From assembly GCA_047612485.1 (NCBI GenBank), contig JBLGAT010000004.1:8980-72979 (forward strand): 64,000 bases of DNA, read 5' to 3'. Numbering within the stretch: the first letter of the stretch is position 1; every line of letters starts with the position of its first letter. Of the stretch, positions 9,211 to 18,171 are shown piece by piece. The notes below the pieces were generated by a model. It did no database searches. It saw only the letters and a program-made list of their open reading frames with translations, and had not been told where the DNA came from. The DNA is from Sediminicola sp047612485. GTDB lineage: Bacteria > Bacteroidota > Bacteroidia > Flavobacteriales > Flavobacteriaceae. The position numbers and the translations under genes are program-made.

Positions 9211-10341
9211 ATGAACCTATTTGATGTTTATCCACTATATAACGTAACCCCTGTTTCCGCCAAAGGTATCGTCGTAACAGACGATAAAGGTCAGAAATAT
9301 CTTGATTTTTATGGGGGACATGCCGTTATATCCATTGGCCACTCCCATCCACACTATGTTAGGCGTATAAAAGAACAGTTGGACCAAATTGGATTCTATA
9401 GCAATGCCATCCAAAATCCATTGCAATCTGAATTGGCCGAAAAATTGGGAAAACTGTCCAATTGTGAGGATTACAACCTCTTCTTGTGCAATTCAGGAGC
9501 TGAAGCTAACGAGAATGCCCTAAAATTAGCCTCCTTCCAAACTGGAAAATCAAGGGTATTGGCATTCCACAACAGTTTCCATGGGAGAACCTCAGCAGCG
9601 GTTGCAGCTACGGACGACTTAAAAATAAATGCCCCAATTAACCAACAACAGAAGGTTACTTTTTTACCTTTTGATGACATAAAATCCTTTGCCAAAGAGA
9701 TTGAGAAAGGGGACGTTTGCGCTGTAATTTTGGAGGCCATACAGGGCGTAGGGGGATTGGACCAACCCTCTACCGAATTTTATCAGGAAATCGCCGGACT
9801 TTGCAAGGAACACCATGTACTGCTTATTGCAGATGAAGTACAGTCGGGTTATGGAAGAAGCGGCAAGTTTTTCGCTTTCCAGCATCACGACATAAACCCA
9901 GATATCATCACTATCGCTAAAGGCATGGGCAACGGTTTTCCTGTAGGTGGGGTTTTGATACATGAAAGCATCAAGGCTTCCTATGGACTATTGGGCACTA
10001 CCTTTGGCGGCAATCATTTGGCCTGTGCGGCAGCATTAGCGGTGTTGGAAGTTATTGAGCAGGAGTTTCTGATTGAAAATGCCAGCAAATTATACGAATA
10101 TTTCAAGTCGAAAGCGGCAAAAATTCCAGAGGTCAAAAACGTAAAGGGAAGAGGACTTATGATAGGCTTGGAATTCGATTTTGATGTTTCCGAATTGCGT
10201 AAAAAATTAATTTACAACCAACACTTATTTACCGGAGGAGCAAAAGATAAACATGTTTTGAGGATTCTCCCAGCTTTGAACATTACTAAAAATCATATCG
10301 ATCTATTTTTTGACGCCCTTCAAACGGAGCTAAAACAATAG
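9211..10341 (+). CDS. argD: N-acylornithine aminotransferase (class III, PLP)
   Basis: 376 residues of the acetylornithine/ornithine aminotransferase family. The segment FLCNSGAEANENALKLA binds PLP phosphate, DEVQSGYGRSG holds the ring aspartate, and IAKGMGNGFPVGG carries the Schiff-base lysine. It starts 2 bases after proC. Given the neighbours it should aminate N-acyl-glutamate semialdehyde using glutamate. Ornithine aminotransferase (RocD) is related, but the place in the operon and the short length favour ArgD. Confidence 0.9.
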   Translation: MNLFDVYPLYNVTPVSAKGIVVTDDKGQKYLDFYGGHAVISIGHSHPHYVRRIKEQLDQIGFYSNAIQNPLQSELAEKLGKLSNCEDYNLFLCNSGAEANENALKLASFQTGKSRVLAFHNSFHGRTSAAVAATDDLKINAPINQQQKVTFLPFDDIKSFAKEIEKGDVCAVILEAIQGVGGLDQPSTEFYQEIAGLCKEHHVLLIADEVQSGYGRSGKFFAFQHHDINPDIITIAKGMGNGFPVGGVLIHESIKASYGLLGTTFGGNHLACAAALAVLEVIEQEFLIENASKLYEYFKSKAAKIPEVKNVKGRGLMIGLEFDFDVSELRKKLIYNQHLFTGGAKDKHVLRILPALNITKNHIDLFFDALQTELKQ

Positions 10342-10396
10342 CATTTCCAGAACTGCCTTATGAACAAAGGTTGTTGTGAAGCACAGTTACAGAACC

Positions 10397-11158
10397 ATGA
10401 ACAAAACACGCATCTTATTAAAAATTGGAACCAATACCCTAACCAAGGAAACAGACCAGATTTCCAGAGGAAAAATTGAGGATATTGCCCGTCAGATAGC
10501 AACATTAAAAGAACAATACGAATTTATTATTGTTAGTTCCGGTGCCATTGCCGCCGCAAGGCAGTTCGTGAAATTGGATCACAATGGGCCCGAAATTAAT
10601 GTAAAACAGGCTTTGGCGGCCATTGGTCAACCCCATTTAATGCGTATTTTCCAGGAAAATTTCAGGGAATTGGGACTATTGACGTCACAATGCCTGCTGT
10701 CCTATTCCGATTTTGAAAAAGAGGCTTCCAAGGTGAACATATGCAATACCATCAATGTCCTTGTAAGCAACAACTTCATTCCTATCATCAATGAAAATGA
10801 TACCGTGGCCACTGACGAAATACAGTTTGGCGACAATGATAAGTTAGCCGCCCTCACGGCGGCCCTTATAAAAGCGGACCTATTGATTATAGCAACGAAT
10901 ACCGATGGCATTTACACTAAGGAGTCCCTAGAGAACAATATACCTGAAACCATAAAGACGGTTAGTGACCTAGGAGAGTTACAAAAGGAGGTAAGTGGCC
11001 TTAAATCCTCCCAAGGGACGGGAGGCATGCAATCGAAGATTGAGGCTGCCACCATTGCCAAAAAGGCCAATATTGAAACTTGGATCGTAAATGGCCTAAA
11101 AGAAAATTTTATAATTGATGCCTTGAACAATAAGAGCAATTTTACCAAAATAAAATAA
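10397..11158 (+). CDS. proB: Glutamate 5-kinase, short form without PUA domain
   Basis: 253 residues from ATG 10397 (MNKTRILLKIGTNTL); an upstream in-frame ATG at 10376 would add seven atypical residues. The amino-acid kinase fold shows KIGTNTL, VSSGAIAAA, NENDTVAT and FGDNDKLAALTA (about residues 135-160), and GTGGMQSKIEAA near the end. The RNA-binding PUA domain of many ProB proteins is missing, as in other short forms. It makes gamma-glutamyl phosphate for proline. Its partner proA, which I would expect beside it, is not in the window. Confidence 0.92.
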   Translation: MNKTRILLKIGTNTLTKETDQISRGKIEDIARQIATLKEQYEFIIVSSGAIAAARQFVKLDHNGPEINVKQALAAIGQPHLMRIFQENFRELGLLTSQCLLSYSDFEKEASKVNICNTINVLVSNNFIPIINENDTVATDEIQFGDNDKLAALTAALIKADLLIIATNTDGIYTKESLENNIPETIKTVSDLGELQKEVSGLKSSQGTGGMQSKIEAATIAKKANIETWIVNGLKENFIIDALNNKSNFTKIK

Positions 11159-11163
11159 AAGAC

Positions 11164-12105
11164 ATGTTACATTACCTATCCCTTAAAGATATTGACTCAT
11201 TGCCCAATTGGGTGGAAGAGGCGAGGTCCCTAAAAAAAGATCCCAAACAGCATAAAGGCTTGGGAAAAGACAAGACCTTGGGCTTGCTTTTTTTTAACAA
11301 TAGCCTAAGAACCCGTTTGAGCACTCAAAAAGCAGCCATGAACTTGGGAATGGAAGTCATTGTCATGAATTTTGGTAGTGAAGGATGGGCTTTGGAATAT
11401 GGGGATGGGACTATAATGGACCAAGGTTCTTCAGAACATGTCAAAGAAGCCGCCCTAGTCATTTCCCAGTATTGTGATATCATAGGCATTAGGGCCTTTG
11501 CGACCCTTACCAATAAAGAGGAAGATGAATCCGAATTGGTATTGGAATCATTTAAAAAATATGCCACAGTGCCCATTCTAAATATGGAAAGCTCCGTTGG
11601 CCATCCGCTACAAGCATTGGCCGATGCCATTACCTTGGCTGAAAACAATACAAAACCCAAGCCTAAAATTGTTCTTTCCTGGGCCCCTCATCCCAAGGCC
11701 CTGCCCCATGCCGTGGCCAATTCCTTTATAGAAATGATACAGCGCCAAGAAGCAGATTTTGTGATTACCCACCCAAAAGGGTATGAGTTGAATGAAAAAA
11801 TCACAAAAGGGTGCACTATTGAGTATGATCAGGAAAAAGCCTTGGAAAATGCCGATTTTGTATACGTAAAAAACTGGAGCAGTTATACCAATTATGGGCA
11901 GGTCACCAACAAGGATTCCAATTGGACCATAAATTTAAATAAGTTGGGAAAAGCTAAATTTATGCATTGTCTGCCCGTTCGTAGGAACGTGGTCGTTGCC
12001 GATGAGGTTTTGGACAGTGGGCAATCATTGGTTATTGAACAGGCCAATAACAGAACCTATGCAGCCCAAATAGCACTTAAAAAAATATTGGAAAGCCTAT
12101 CTTAA
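11164..12105 (+). CDS. argF': N-succinylornithine/N-acetylornithine transcarbamylase
   Basis: 313 residues. The carbamoyl-phosphate loop reads FFNNSLRTRLSTQKAA (about 43-58), HCLPVRRN is near 264, and the alignment with the Bacteroides fragilis N-succinylornithine transcarbamylase is close over the full length. This family carbamoylates an N-acylated ornithine, which makes ArgE act after transcarbamylation. From memory, Pro90 in the B. fragilis enzyme and the matching Glu in the Xanthomonas acetyl-specific enzyme set acyl preference. Here that position is Ser90 (IMDQGSSEH), so the preference is uncertain. It begins 5 bases after proB. Confidence 0.92.
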   Translation: MLHYLSLKDIDSLPNWVEEARSLKKDPKQHKGLGKDKTLGLLFFNNSLRTRLSTQKAAMNLGMEVIVMNFGSEGWALEYGDGTIMDQGSSEHVKEAALVISQYCDIIGIRAFATLTNKEEDESELVLESFKKYATVPILNMESSVGHPLQALADAITLAENNTKPKPKIVLSWAPHPKALPHAVANSFIEMIQRQEADFVITHPKGYELNEKITKGCTIEYDQEKALENADFVYVKNWSSYTNYGQVTNKDSNWTINLNKLGKAKFMHCLPVRRNVVVADEVLDSGQSLVIEQANNRTYAAQIALKKILESLS

Positions 12106-12114
12106 TCCAAATCC

Positions 12115-12894
12115 ATGAAGCAAAAATTAGCCGTAATCAAAATTGGGGGAAACGTTATAGAAGATAAAAACGAACTGTCAAAGTTTCTCAGCTCCTTTTC
12201 AGAAATGGAAGGGCTGAAAATTTTGGTCCATGGCGGTGGTAAACTGGCCACACAATTGGCAGAAAAACTTGGGATTCAATCTCAAGTAGTTGGGGGCAGG
12301 AGAATTACTGACGAGGAAGGTTTAAAGATCATCACCATGGTATATGGCGGTCTTGCCAACAAAAATATTGTGGCCCAGTTACAGGCCAACAATTGCAATG
12401 CCATAGGACTTAGTGGCGCCGATGGTGATACTATACAGGCCCATAAACGACCGGTTAAGACCGTAGATTACGGCTTTGCGGGTGATGTGGACGGCATTAA
12501 CGCCAACACCATAAATGCGCTCCTAACGTCTGGCCTGGTCCCTGTATTCTGTGCCATTACCCATGATGGAAAAGGGCAATTATTGAATACGAATGCAGAC
12601 ACTATCGCTTCAGAAATAGCTATTGGCATGAGCGACCTCTATGAAACTACCATATATTACTGCTTTGAAAAAAAAGGTGTCCTCCTAGATATTTCAAATG
12701 AAAATTCTGTTGTTAAACATATAGACACCAAATCCTACCAAGAGCTACTCGATAAAAAAATTATTGCGGATGGCATGCTTCCCAAATTGGAAAATTGCTT
12801 TCATGCCCTAAACAAAAAAGTCCACAAGGTGTGCATAGGGGATATTTCCATGTTACAGCCTAAAGCGACCATATATACCACCATTACATTATGA
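12115..12894 (+). CDS. argB: N-acylglutamate kinase
   Basis: 259 residues. The start KLAVIKIGGNVIED, the LVHGGGKLATQLAEKLG loop and NTNADTIASEIAIG (about residue 160) are typical of ArgB. It phosphorylates N-acetyl- or N-succinyl-glutamate. The protein lacks the N-terminal extension associated with arginine-inhibited hexameric ArgB, so feedback inhibition may lie elsewhere or be replaced by transcript control; this is inference. It overlaps argE by 4 bases (ATGA). Confidence 0.93.
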   Translation: MKQKLAVIKIGGNVIEDKNELSKFLSSFSEMEGLKILVHGGGKLATQLAEKLGIQSQVVGGRRITDEEGLKIITMVYGGLANKNIVAQLQANNCNAIGLSGADGDTIQAHKRPVKTVDYGFAGDVDGINANTINALLTSGLVPVFCAITHDGKGQLLNTNADTIASEIAIGMSDLYETTIYYCFEKKGVLLDISNENSVVKHIDTKSYQELLDKKIIADGMLPKLENCFHALNKKVHKVCIGDISMLQPKATIYTTITL

Positions 12895-13961
12895 CCATGG
12901 ACCAGAAACAACTTTCAACAAAGGCAATTGCTTTATTACAGCAGTTGATCTCTATACAGTCCTTTTCTTCGGAAGAGGACAAAACTGCCGATGCCATTAA
13001 AGCTTGGTTTGAATCCTTTAATATCCCCTTTAAAAGGGAGAAAAACAATGTGTACGCTTTCAATAAATATTATGACGATAGCAAACCTACCTTATTGCTC
13101 AATTCCCACCACGATACGGTAAAACCAAATTCGGCCTATACCAAGGACCCATTTCATGCACATATTGAGGACGCTAGATTATACGGCCTTGGAAGCAATG
13201 ATGCTGGTGGATGTTTAGTGTCTTTGATAGCGACTTTTACCCATTTCTATGAGACGAAAGACCTCAACCACAATATCATCATTGTAGCCTCTGCGGAAGA
13301 GGAAAGCTCTGGGCCAAATGGCCTGAACAGTATGCTCCGTATTCTGCCCCATATTGATGTTGCCATTGTTGGGGAACCTACCTTGATGAACCTTGCCATT
13401 GCTGAAAAAGGATTGGTGGTTTTTGATGCCGAAGTAAAAGGAACCCCTTCCCATGCGGCACATCCGAACAACGATAATTCCATTTACAACACTATAGAAG
13501 TACTGCAATGGTTTCAAAACTATTCCTTTGAAAAGGTTTCCGAAGCCCTGGGGGAGGTAAAACTGACTGTTACCCAAATTAATGGGGGCAGCCAACATAA
13601 TGTGATACCAGCAAAGGTAGACCTGGTCGTGGATGTACGGGTGAACGACCGCTATAGCAATAAGGAGATCGCCGATATATTGACCAAGGAAGCCCCTTGT
13701 GAAATGAAGGCCCGCTCCTTAAGGCTAAATTCATCTTCCATTGACAAGAATCATCCCTTGGTGCAATCGGGAATAAATTTGGGAAGAAGTACCTATGGCT
13801 CTCCAACCCTATCCGATCAGGCGACTTTGATCTGTCAATCCTTAAAATTGGGACCTGGTGATAGTACAAGATCCCATTCTGCGGATGAATTTATCTTTGT
13901 GAAGGAAATTGAAGAGGGCATAGATTTGTATATTAAGATTTTAGAGGGATTCCTGCTCTAA
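12891..13961 (+). CDS. argE: N-acyl-citrulline/ornithine deacylase (M20 family)
   Basis: 356 residues of the M20 zinc peptidase family. LLNSHHDTVKPN (about residue 66) carries the first metal His and Asp, LGSNDAGGCL the bridging Asp, and SAEEESSGPNG the catalytic Glu pair (about 130). Because the pathway carbamoylates an acylated ornithine, the natural substrate is probably N-acyl-citrulline, not N-acyl-ornithine. ATG 12891 overlaps the argB stop; a second ATG two codons later is also possible. Confidence 0.9.
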   Translation: MTMDQKQLSTKAIALLQQLISIQSFSSEEDKTADAIKAWFESFNIPFKREKNNVYAFNKYYDDSKPTLLLNSHHDTVKPNSAYTKDPFHAHIEDARLYGLGSNDAGGCLVSLIATFTHFYETKDLNHNIIIVASAEEESSGPNGLNSMLRILPHIDVAIVGEPTLMNLAIAEKGLVVFDAEVKGTPSHAAHPNNDNSIYNTIEVLQWFQNYSFEKVSEALGEVKLTVTQINGGSQHNVIPAKVDLVVDVRVNDRYSNKEIADILTKEAPCEMKARSLRLNSSSIDKNHPLVQSGINLGRSTYGSPTLSDQATLICQSLKLGPGDSTRSHSADEFIFVKEIEEGIDLYIKILEGFLL

Positions 13962-14022
13962 TGATGCAGTAAAATAATAACAGCTGGTTGTAGATCAATC
14001 GAAAGCTAGAAAATTAAAGCAT

Positions 14023-15294
14023 ATGAAACTCTGGGACAAAGGATATAGCACAGATAAAAAAATTGATCATTTTACGGTAGGAAATGATAGGGAACTAGAT
14101 TTGGTTTTGGCAAAATACGATGTCATAGCCTCCAAAGCACATGCCAAAATGCTCGGCAAAATTGGCCTGTTGACCCCTGAGGAGACCCAGGCCCTATGCA
14201 CCGAACTGGATCTAATCACAAAATCCATCGAAGAAGGAAAATTCACCATTGAGGACACCTTTGAGGATATGCATTCAAAAATAGAATTCGTGCTTACCGA
14301 AAAACTTGGGGACACCGGTAAAAAGATCCATACCGCGCGATCTAGAAATGATCAGGTATTGGTGGCCATGCACCTCTATTTAAAAAATGAGCTTTCCGAA
14401 ATTAAGACAATGACCACTGCTTTGTTCGCCCTTCTATTAAAATTGGCCGACCAACACAAAGAAGTTTTGCTTCCAGGATATACCCATCTACAAATAGCTA
14501 TGCCCTCTTCTTTCGGACTTTGGTTTTCCGCTTATGCGGAGAGTCTTGTGGACGACCTCTTTTTTATTGATGCGGCCTATAAGGTAGCTGACCAGAATCC
14601 CTTGGGGAGCGCTGCTGGCTATGGGAGCTCTTTTCCCATAGACCGGAGTTTTACCACTAAGGAAATGGGGTTTGGGACCATGAAGTACAACGTAGTCGCT
14701 GCTCAAATGGGCCGAGGAAAGGTAGAAAAAGCCACAGCTTTTGGGATGAGCAGTATTGCTGCCACCCTATCAAAAATGGCCATGGACATCTGTTTGTACA
14801 TGAGCCAGAACTTTAATTTTATCTCCTTTCCCGATGAGCTTACCACGGGTTCTAGCATCATGCCCCATAAAAAGAACCCGGACGTTTTTGAATTGGTCAG
14901 GGGGAAATGCAATAAGCTTCAGGCGGTGCCCAATCAGCTTATTTTGATTACCAACAATTTGCCCAGTGGGTACCATAGGGATCTTCAATTGGTGAAGGAG
15001 GTCATTGTCCCGGCCATACAAGATTTAAAAGCGTGTTTGGAAATACTGACTTTCAGTTTAAAGGAAATTAAGGTGAACAAGGGCATCTTGGATGACCCAA
15101 AATACGATTACCTTTTTAGTGTGGATACCTTAAACGAATTGGTCTTGGCCGGAATGCCGTTTAGGGACGCCTATAAGAAGATGGGAATGGAAATCAATGC
15201 TGGGAATTTCACTCCAAAAAGGGACATAGAACATACCCACGAAGGTAGTTTGGGAAATCTCTGTTTGAAAGAGATCCGTAATAAAATGAAATAG
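14023..15294 (+). CDS. argH: Argininosuccinate lyase
   Basis: 423 residues. The fumarase/aspartase superfamily signature GSSIMPHKKNPD is at about 285, with TARSRNDQV near 105 and LPGYTHLQIA near 150. It splits argininosuccinate into arginine and fumarate, the last step. It is the final gene of the operon, 61 bases after argE, and is followed directly by a strong terminator. It is a little shorter than the 450-470 residue proteobacterial enzymes. Confidence 0.95.
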   Translation: MKLWDKGYSTDKKIDHFTVGNDRELDLVLAKYDVIASKAHAKMLGKIGLLTPEETQALCTELDLITKSIEEGKFTIEDTFEDMHSKIEFVLTEKLGDTGKKIHTARSRNDQVLVAMHLYLKNELSEIKTMTTALFALLLKLADQHKEVLLPGYTHLQIAMPSSFGLWFSAYAESLVDDLFFIDAAYKVADQNPLGSAAGYGSSFPIDRSFTTKEMGFGTMKYNVVAAQMGRGKVEKATAFGMSSIAATLSKMAMDICLYMSQNFNFISFPDELTTGSSIMPHKKNPDVFELVRGKCNKLQAVPNQLILITNNLPSGYHRDLQLVKEVIVPAIQDLKACLEILTFSLKEIKVNKGILDDPKYDYLFSVDTLNELVLAGMPFRDAYKKMGMEINAGNFTPKRDIEHTHEGSLGNLCLKEIRNKMK

Positions 15295-15310
15295 AACTTA
15301 TGGAACAAGA

Positions 15311-15345
15311 AAGGGGCCTTAACTATCGTTTTGGCCCCTTTTTTA
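15311..15345 (+). terminator. Rho-independent terminator of the arginine operon
   Basis: AAGGGGCC (15311-15318) pairs perfectly with GGCCCCTT (15333-15340) around a 14-base loop, followed by a T run to 15344. It lies between argH and the convergent pseudouridine synthase gene. The strong T-tract is on the plus strand. Confidence 0.88.
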
Positions 15346-15363
15346 TATTTTAAGATTTAAAAT

Positions 15364-16206
15364 TTATTTAATCGTTCCCAAATTGATCACTTCCTGATCG
15401 GTAAGATATCTCCAATGACCTCTGGGTAAATCTTTTTTGGTGAGCCCAGCATAGACCACACGGTCCAATTTTTCGACCTCATAACCCAGATGTTGAAATA
15501 TTCGTTGGACTGCCTTGTTACGGGTGCTGTGTATCTCTATCCCAACTTCACGCTTGGGAGAATTCTCTATATAACTAATTTCAGCCACCCTGATCACACT
15601 CTCTTCTATGGTGACCCCTTCTTGAATAGCCTTCAAGTCCTCGAACTTCAAGTTTTTATCCAGTACAACATGATATATCTTTCTCAACCCATTCTGTGGA
15701 CGGGCCAAACGTTTGGCCATTTCACCATCATTGGTAAAAAGAATCAATCCCGTATCGTCCTTATCCAGACGACCAATAGGGGATATTTTGGATTTTGAGG
15801 CATTCAAAACCAACTGCATTGCAGACCGTCTCCCTCTTGAATCCGTAGCTATGGTCACAAAGTCTTTGGGCTTGTTTAAAAGAACATATTCCTTTTTCTC
15901 CGGGCTCAACAACCTTCCATCAAACTTAACTACATCGGTAAGTTTTACCTTATAGCCCATTTCAGTAATCGGCTTTCCATTAACGCTGACATTCCCTGAT
16001 GCAATATAAATATCGGCATCCCTTCTTGAACACACTCCTGAATTGGCCACGTATTTGTTCAAACGAAGTACATTGGGATCAGAAGGTTTCTTATCCCCTT
16101 CGGATTTTCTTTTTATAGGTGCATTTCCCCTAGCAAAGCTTTTTTTCTTAAAACCTTCTCCTCTTCCTGAAGCCTTCCTATCATTATTGTCATCTGACCT
16201 TCCCAT
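15364..16206 (-). CDS. Pseudouridine synthase, RsuA/RluB/RluF family
   Basis: 280 residues. A basic, low-complexity N-terminal extension (1-45, rich in Lys, Arg, Gly) is common in Bacteroidota homologues. An S4 RNA-binding domain (46-105, RLNKYVANSGVCSRRDAD) follows, then the catalytic domain with GRLDKDDTGLILFTND and Asp148 as nucleophile. It isomerises uridine in rRNA, most likely 23S (RluB-like); the exact site cannot be told. It is convergent with argH. Confidence 0.88.
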   Translation of the reverse strand: MGRSDDNNDRKASGRGEGFKKKSFARGNAPIKRKSEGDKKPSDPNVLRLNKYVANSGVCSRRDADIYIASGNVSVNGKPITEMGYKVKLTDVVKFDGRLLSPEKKEYVLLNKPKDFVTIATDSRGRRSAMQLVLNASKSKISPIGRLDKDDTGLILFTNDGEMAKRLARPQNGLRKIYHVVLDKNLKFEDLKAIQEGVTIEESVIRVAEISYIENSPKREVGIEIHSTRNKAVQRIFQHLGYEVEKLDRVVYAGLTKKDLPRGHWRYLTDQEVINLGTIK

Positions 16207-16233
16207 ACGTATTATCTACAAAAAATATTTGCA

Positions 16234-16241
16234 CAAAGGTA
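16234..16241 (-). promoter_or_regulatory. -7 promoter box for the pseudouridine synthase
   Basis: Read on the minus strand the sequence is TACCTTTG, a perfect TAnnTTTG. It lies 28 bases upstream of the ATG ending at 16206, giving a short 5' UTR. I do not see a clear -33 TTTG. Confidence 0.5.
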
Positions 16242-16304
16242 CAAAGGAATTTCAGGATTACAGCAATTACCTTTTATATAGTTGTTTAAGGGGGACAAAG
16301 TCAA

Positions 16305-17255
16305 TTAATCCTTGAAATCTACGGTAGATTGACGCTCTCTATTCACATAAAGTTTCGTGACATCGGGCCTTGAATAATGCCCTGATGGATCAAAATTTTG
16401 GCGTTCTTCATATACCCTATTAAAATCTAAAGTTTGGTAGATCAATCCCTCCGTATTTAACACAGGTTCCAAAATCCATTCTCCATCTGGACCAGCAATA
16501 CACGAACCCCCATTTCCTAAAACATCAGGGGACTTTTCCAATATTTCATTTAAATAGGGGGTATCTTTTGGAAAATCATCCTTTTTCATCAATGAACTAA
16601 CGGAAATCACATAACTCCTGGATTCCCTAGCTATAAACCTAGTAATATCCCTAGTATTCAATTCATTGCCTGGCCAAACTGCTATATGTAAATTTTCCCC
16701 TTGACCGTAAAGTGCCGCCCTTGGTAAGGGCATCCAATTTTCCCAACAATTAAGTCCACCAACCGTGAATTGTTTTAAGGGATGTACTTGAAGACCATTC
16801 CCATCACCCTGTGCCCATGTCAACCTTTCGTCATAGGTAGGTTGCAATTTTCTATGGACGGACTTGATCTCTCCCAATGCATTAATATAGACTAATGAAC
16901 AATAAATACTATGGCCACCCCTATCCTTGGCACGCTCTATAATTCCCAGATAAATGGCTAACTTATATTCTCTCGCCAAATGACAAATAGAATCCAATTC
17001 TCCTGCTTCTATCTGTATGGCATTCCGCACGTAATGAGCGTGTAGTTCCTTGTTTACCTTTAAATCCCAAGCAGCTCCATTGGTCAGGGCCAACCAAAAT
17101 GGATACCCAGGTAAAAGTGCCTCTCCAAAAACCACTAGTTCTGCTTTATTGGAGGATGCCTCTAGGAGCGTATCCTCAATTTTCTTAAGGGTGGCCTTCT
17201 TGTTCAACCAGACAGGACTTATTTGCGCTAGGGCGACTTTTAGTAAGTTTTCCAT
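16305..17255 (-). CDS. Nitrilase-family carbon-nitrogen hydrolase
   Basis: 316 residues. The catalytic triad is visible: Glu45 (VFGEALLPGYP), Lys136 (VHRKLQPTYDER) and Cys170 (GGLNCWENWMP). The sequence around Cys170 and the length fit aliphatic nitrilase/cyanide-hydratase relatives better than amidase or NAD synthetase branches. It hydrolyses a C-N bond, probably of a nitrile, but the substrate is unknown. Its ATG shares one base with the stop of the prenyltransferase upstream, so it is the last gene of the isoprenoid operon and is probably translationally coupled. That link has no obvious metabolic reason. Confidence 0.85.
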   Translation of the reverse strand: MENLLKVALAQISPVWLNKKATLKKIEDTLLEASSNKAELVVFGEALLPGYPFWLALTNGAAWDLKVNKELHAHYVRNAIQIEAGELDSICHLAREYKLAIYLGIIERAKDRGGHSIYCSLVYINALGEIKSVHRKLQPTYDERLTWAQGDGNGLQVHPLKQFTVGGLNCWENWMPLPRAALYGQGENLHIAVWPGNELNTRDITRFIARESRSYVISVSSLMKKDDFPKDTPYLNEILEKSPDVLGNGGSCIAGPDGEWILEPVLNTEGLIYQTLDFNRVYEERQNFDPSGHYSRPDVTKLYVNRERQSTVDFKD

Positions 17256-18160
17256 TATAATATTCTGTTTAAAACCAGATCAATATCGATCAATAAAATA
17301 CTAAAAACACCTACTATGATAATCAATTTTAAAATATTATGAAGCCAGACATAGTGCATCTTATTGCTTGATTTCCATAACAGCAACAAAAACAACAGGA
17401 GAAGTACAATAGCCCCTATAAAATAGATGTACATATACCCAACATCAAAAGAGGTAATCAGCAAAATAGAGGGCACTAAGGTTAGCGCTATCAAAACGCT
17501 GATCCCTGTCTTGGAAAACAGCTCCCCGTATAAAATAGGAATGGTTTTATAGTTTTGGACCAAATCTCCGGCCATATTCTCCATATCCTTGATCATTTCC
17601 CTGGCCAGTATCAATAAAAAGAGAAAAATAGCATGTACGAAGATATGTGCCTCGAAATTTTTGTAATGAACGAAAACGATAAAGAAAGGGGTAATGGCAA
17701 GAACGGCAGATACCATATTTCCCACAAAAGGCACTTTCTTTAATTTATGGGAGTATAACCAGATGCCAAAAATGTATGCCGAAAAAAAGACAACCGCCTT
17801 AAATGAAACATAACTGGCTAAAAAAACGGCTAGAAAATTGAGGACAAAATAGGTGGTTAACTTGGTGCGCTGACCTACCAATCGATCCAGCATCGTTTTT
17901 CTGGGTTTGTTGATCAAATCCTTTTCGGCATCATAAAAGTTGTTGATGATATACCCACCGGCAATAACCAAGGCAGAAGCTGTGACCAAAACAAACAGAT
18001 TGATGTCGAATACCACCCTACTAAGGGGAAGATCAGGTGCTAAAATATATATGGAGGCTAAATATTGGGCCAATACAATCATTAGAATATTGTATCCCCT
18101 AACCACGGAAACAAGACTCAAGATCTTTAATAAAAGGAGCTTGTTCTTTCTGCTAAGCAT
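17255..18160 (-). CDS. UbiA-superfamily prenyltransferase (geranylgeranylglycerol-phosphate synthase-like)
   Basis: 301 residues with about eight membrane helices. The first Asp-rich motif is NNFYDAEKD (about residue 73) and the second is KDMENMAGD (about 190), the two Mg-diphosphate sites of UbiA enzymes. It would transfer a polyprenyl chain to an acceptor in the membrane. Homologues in this phylum are usually labelled as digeranylgeranylglyceryl-phosphate synthases by similarity; the true acceptor is not known to me. It lies 11 bases after mevalonate kinase, so prenyl supply and use are encoded together. Confidence 0.8.
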   Translation of the reverse strand: MLSRKNKLLLLKILSLVSVVRGYNILMIVLAQYLASIYILAPDLPLSRVVFDINLFVLVTASALVIAGGYIINNFYDAEKDLINKPRKTMLDRLVGQRTKLTTYFVLNFLAVFLASYVSFKAVVFFSAYIFGIWLYSHKLKKVPFVGNMVSAVLAITPFFIVFVHYKNFEAHIFVHAIFLFLLILAREMIKDMENMAGDLVQNYKTIPILYGELFSKTGISVLIALTLVPSILLITSFDVGYMYIYFIGAIVLLLLFLLLLWKSSNKMHYVWLHNILKLIIIVGVFSILLIDIDLVLNRIL

Positions 18161-18171
18161 GGTTCAAAACT

